DNA of 23,132 nucleotides. Origin: Bacteroidales bacterium (lineage in GTDB: Bacteria > Bacteroidota > Bacteroidia > Bacteroidales > F082). The notes beneath the pieces are model-generated. The model did not search any database, was not told where the DNA came from, and saw only the letters and a program-made list of their open reading frames with translations. Both the position numbers and the translations under genes were made by a program. Positions 21,895-23,132 of this stretch are shown piece after piece. Numbering within the stretch: the first letter of the stretch is position 1; the number at the start of each line of letters is the position of its first letter. The stretch lies in assembly GCA_017428285.1 (NCBI GenBank), contig JAFRRE010000098.1, positions 1 to 23,132 on the forward strand. The letters run 5' to 3'.

Positions 21895-23132
21895 ATGGAT
21901 CAGAATCCGAACGAAAATATCATCAGTGAAGTCACGAACAAGGAGTATGAATACGGCTTCGTGACCGACATTGAGACCGATTTTGTGCCGAAAGGCTTGA
22001 ACGAGGACATCATCCGCCTCATCTCCAAAAAGAAAGAGGAACCCGAATGGCTGTTGGAGTTCCGCTTAAAGGCCTTCCGACATTGGCAGACGCTGAAACA
22101 GCCCAACTGGGCTCATTTGGACATCCCTGAAATCAATTACCAGGACATCATTTATTATGCTGCACCGCGCAAGCGTCAACAAAAGCAGAGTCTCGATGAA
22201 GTAGACCCCGAACTGTTGGCCACTTTTGACAAACTCGGCATCTCACTTGATGAGCAGAAGAAACTCTCTGGCGTGGCTGTCGATGCGGTAATGGACTCCA
22301 CTTCGGTGAAAACGACCTTCCAAGAGACCCTTTCCAAACATGGCGTTATCTTTATGTCGTTCAGCGAGGCCGTGAAGCAGCACCCTGACTTAGTGAAGAA
22401 ATACTTAGGCAAGGTGGTGCCTTATACCGATAACTTCTTTGCTGCACTCAACTCGGCAGTCTTCAGCGATGGCTCGTTCTGCTACATCCCGAAAGGTGTT
22501 CGTTGCCCCTTGGAGCTTTCCACCTATTTCCGCATCAATGCGGCCAACACAGGCCAGTTTGAGCGTACGCTCATCGTGGCCGATGAAGGCGCGTATGTGA
22601 GTTACATGGAAGGTTGCACGGCTCCGCAGCGCGATGAGAACCAGCTTCATGCAGCCATCGTGGAAATCATTGCCGAGACGGATGCAGAAGTGAAGTATTC
22701 CACAGTGCAGAACTGGTATCCTGGCGACAAGGACGGCAAAGGTGGTGTGTATAACCTTGTCACCAAGCGTGGTCTTTGTCGAGGCGACCGCTCCAAGATC
22801 TCTTGGACGCAGGTCGAGACGGGCTCTGCCATCACCTGGAAATACCCGGGCTGCGTGTTGTTGGGCGACAACTCGGTGGGCGAGTTCTACTCCGTTGCCG
22901 TGACCAACAACTACCAACAAGCCGACACGGGCACTAAGATGATCCACTTGGGCAAGAACACCCGCAGTACGATCATATCTAAAGGTATCTCTGCCGGCCA
23001 CAGCCAGAATGGCTATCGTGGCTTGGTGAGAGTGGCTGCCAAAGCCGAGAACTCGCGTAATTACTCGCAATGCGACTCTTTGCTGTTGGGTGACAAATGC
23101 GGTGCTCATACCTGGCCTTATGTCGAATGCGG
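21895..23132 (+). CDS. sufB: SufB, Fe-S cluster assembly scaffold (3' end outside window)
   Basis: The frame is open from the ATG at 21895 to the window end, giving 412 codons of a protein usually near 480 residues, so roughly 70 residues are missing. SufB is the core of the SufBCD scaffold that builds Fe-S clusters in the cytoplasm. Seen in sequence: N-terminal [29 protein letters not shown], then [43 protein letters not shown], and [26 protein letters not shown], where Cys393 corresponds to the catalytic Cys of the E. coli protein. The N-terminus has no odd feature. sufC and sufD would be expected to follow to the right. The leader hairpin may regulate it. Confidence 0.95.
   Translation, partial: MDQNPNENIISEVTNKEYEYGFVTDIETDFVPKGLNEDIIRLISKKKEEPEWLLEFRLKAFRHWQTLKQPNWAHLDIPEINYQDIIYYAAPRKRQQKQSLDEVDPELLATFDKLGISLDEQKKLSGVAVDAVMDSTSVKTTFQETLSKHGVIFMSFSEAVKQHPDLVKKYLGKVVPYTDNFFAALNSAVFSDGSFCYIPKGVRCPLELSTYFRINAANTGQFERTLIVADEGAYVSYMEGCTAPQRDENQLHAAIVEIIAETDAEVKYSTVQNWYPGDKDGKGGVYNLVTKRGLCRGDRSKISWTQVETGSAITWKYPGCVLLGDNSVGEFYSVAVTNNYQQADTGTKMIHLGKNTRSTIISKGISAGHSQNGYRGLVRVAAKAENSRNYSQCDSLLLGDKCGAHTWPYVEC

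Noticed and set aside
22405..23109. A 234-codon open frame on the minus strand
   Set aside because: It lies entirely antisense to sufB, which has strong family conservation throughout. The antisense product is Arg/His/Val-rich with no recognisable motif.

Overview
The window looks like a chromosomal segment of an anaerobic, gut-type member of the Bacteroidales. Four things support this. Many genes are preceded by the Bacteroidetes -7 promoter box TAnnTTTG (for example TATCTTTG or TATTTTTG) rather than a sigma70 -10 box. Shine-Dalgarno signals are mostly absent and replaced by A/T-rich leaders. There is a lipoprotein with tandem Fn3-like repeats, and there are Bacteroidales-type families (PD-(D/E)XK 'Rpn' protein, YgiQ radical SAM protein, orphan EIIC-like membrane protein). 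No tRNA, rRNA, CRISPR array, integrase or IS transposase was seen. No stretch longer than about 300 bases lacks a gene; the longest gap, 10837-11059, holds several palindromes.

Left end, plus strand (1-3033): the tail of a probable ketoacyl-ACP synthase III, then FabF, a FabZ-like dehydratase, an acyl carrier protein and FabG. Together these give an almost complete type II fatty acid elongation cycle, lacking only an enoyl reductase. It ends at a hairpin terminator facing a convergent block. That minus-strand block (3099-6327) reads, in transcription order, lipoprotein nicotinamidase, EIIC-like membrane protein, RecX, then a membrane-bound LytTR regulator with its own promoter inside the end of recX.

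Middle (6440-13711): ygiQ lies behind an Rpn-family nuclease gene (minus strand). A divergent, visibly A/T-richer Fn3-repeat lipoprotein follows (plus strand). An aldehyde dehydrogenase/iron alcohol dehydrogenase operon is on the minus strand. Right part: a YitT-family membrane protein with its terminator, then peptidase T with a DUF2079 membrane protein (plus). These face a minus-strand envelope-sugar operon of GT4 glycosyltransferase, membrane-anchored PHP phosphoesterase and ArnT-like GT-C glycosyltransferase. The window ends inside sufB (plus), the Fe-S cluster scaffold.

The most unusual features are non-coding. Short 7-8 nt tandem arrays stand directly before several start codons. A dispersed palindrome follows two stop codons. 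A second palindrome type occurs once between genes and once, apparently in frame, inside the GT-C glycosyltransferase gene. A long imperfect hairpin built of 8-nt units fills the sufB leader. I see no clear new defence or mobile system. The best candidates for undescribed biology are these repeat families, the dedicated FAS II cluster, the exported nicotinamidase, and the periplasmic PHP enzyme translationally coupled to a glycosyltransferase.
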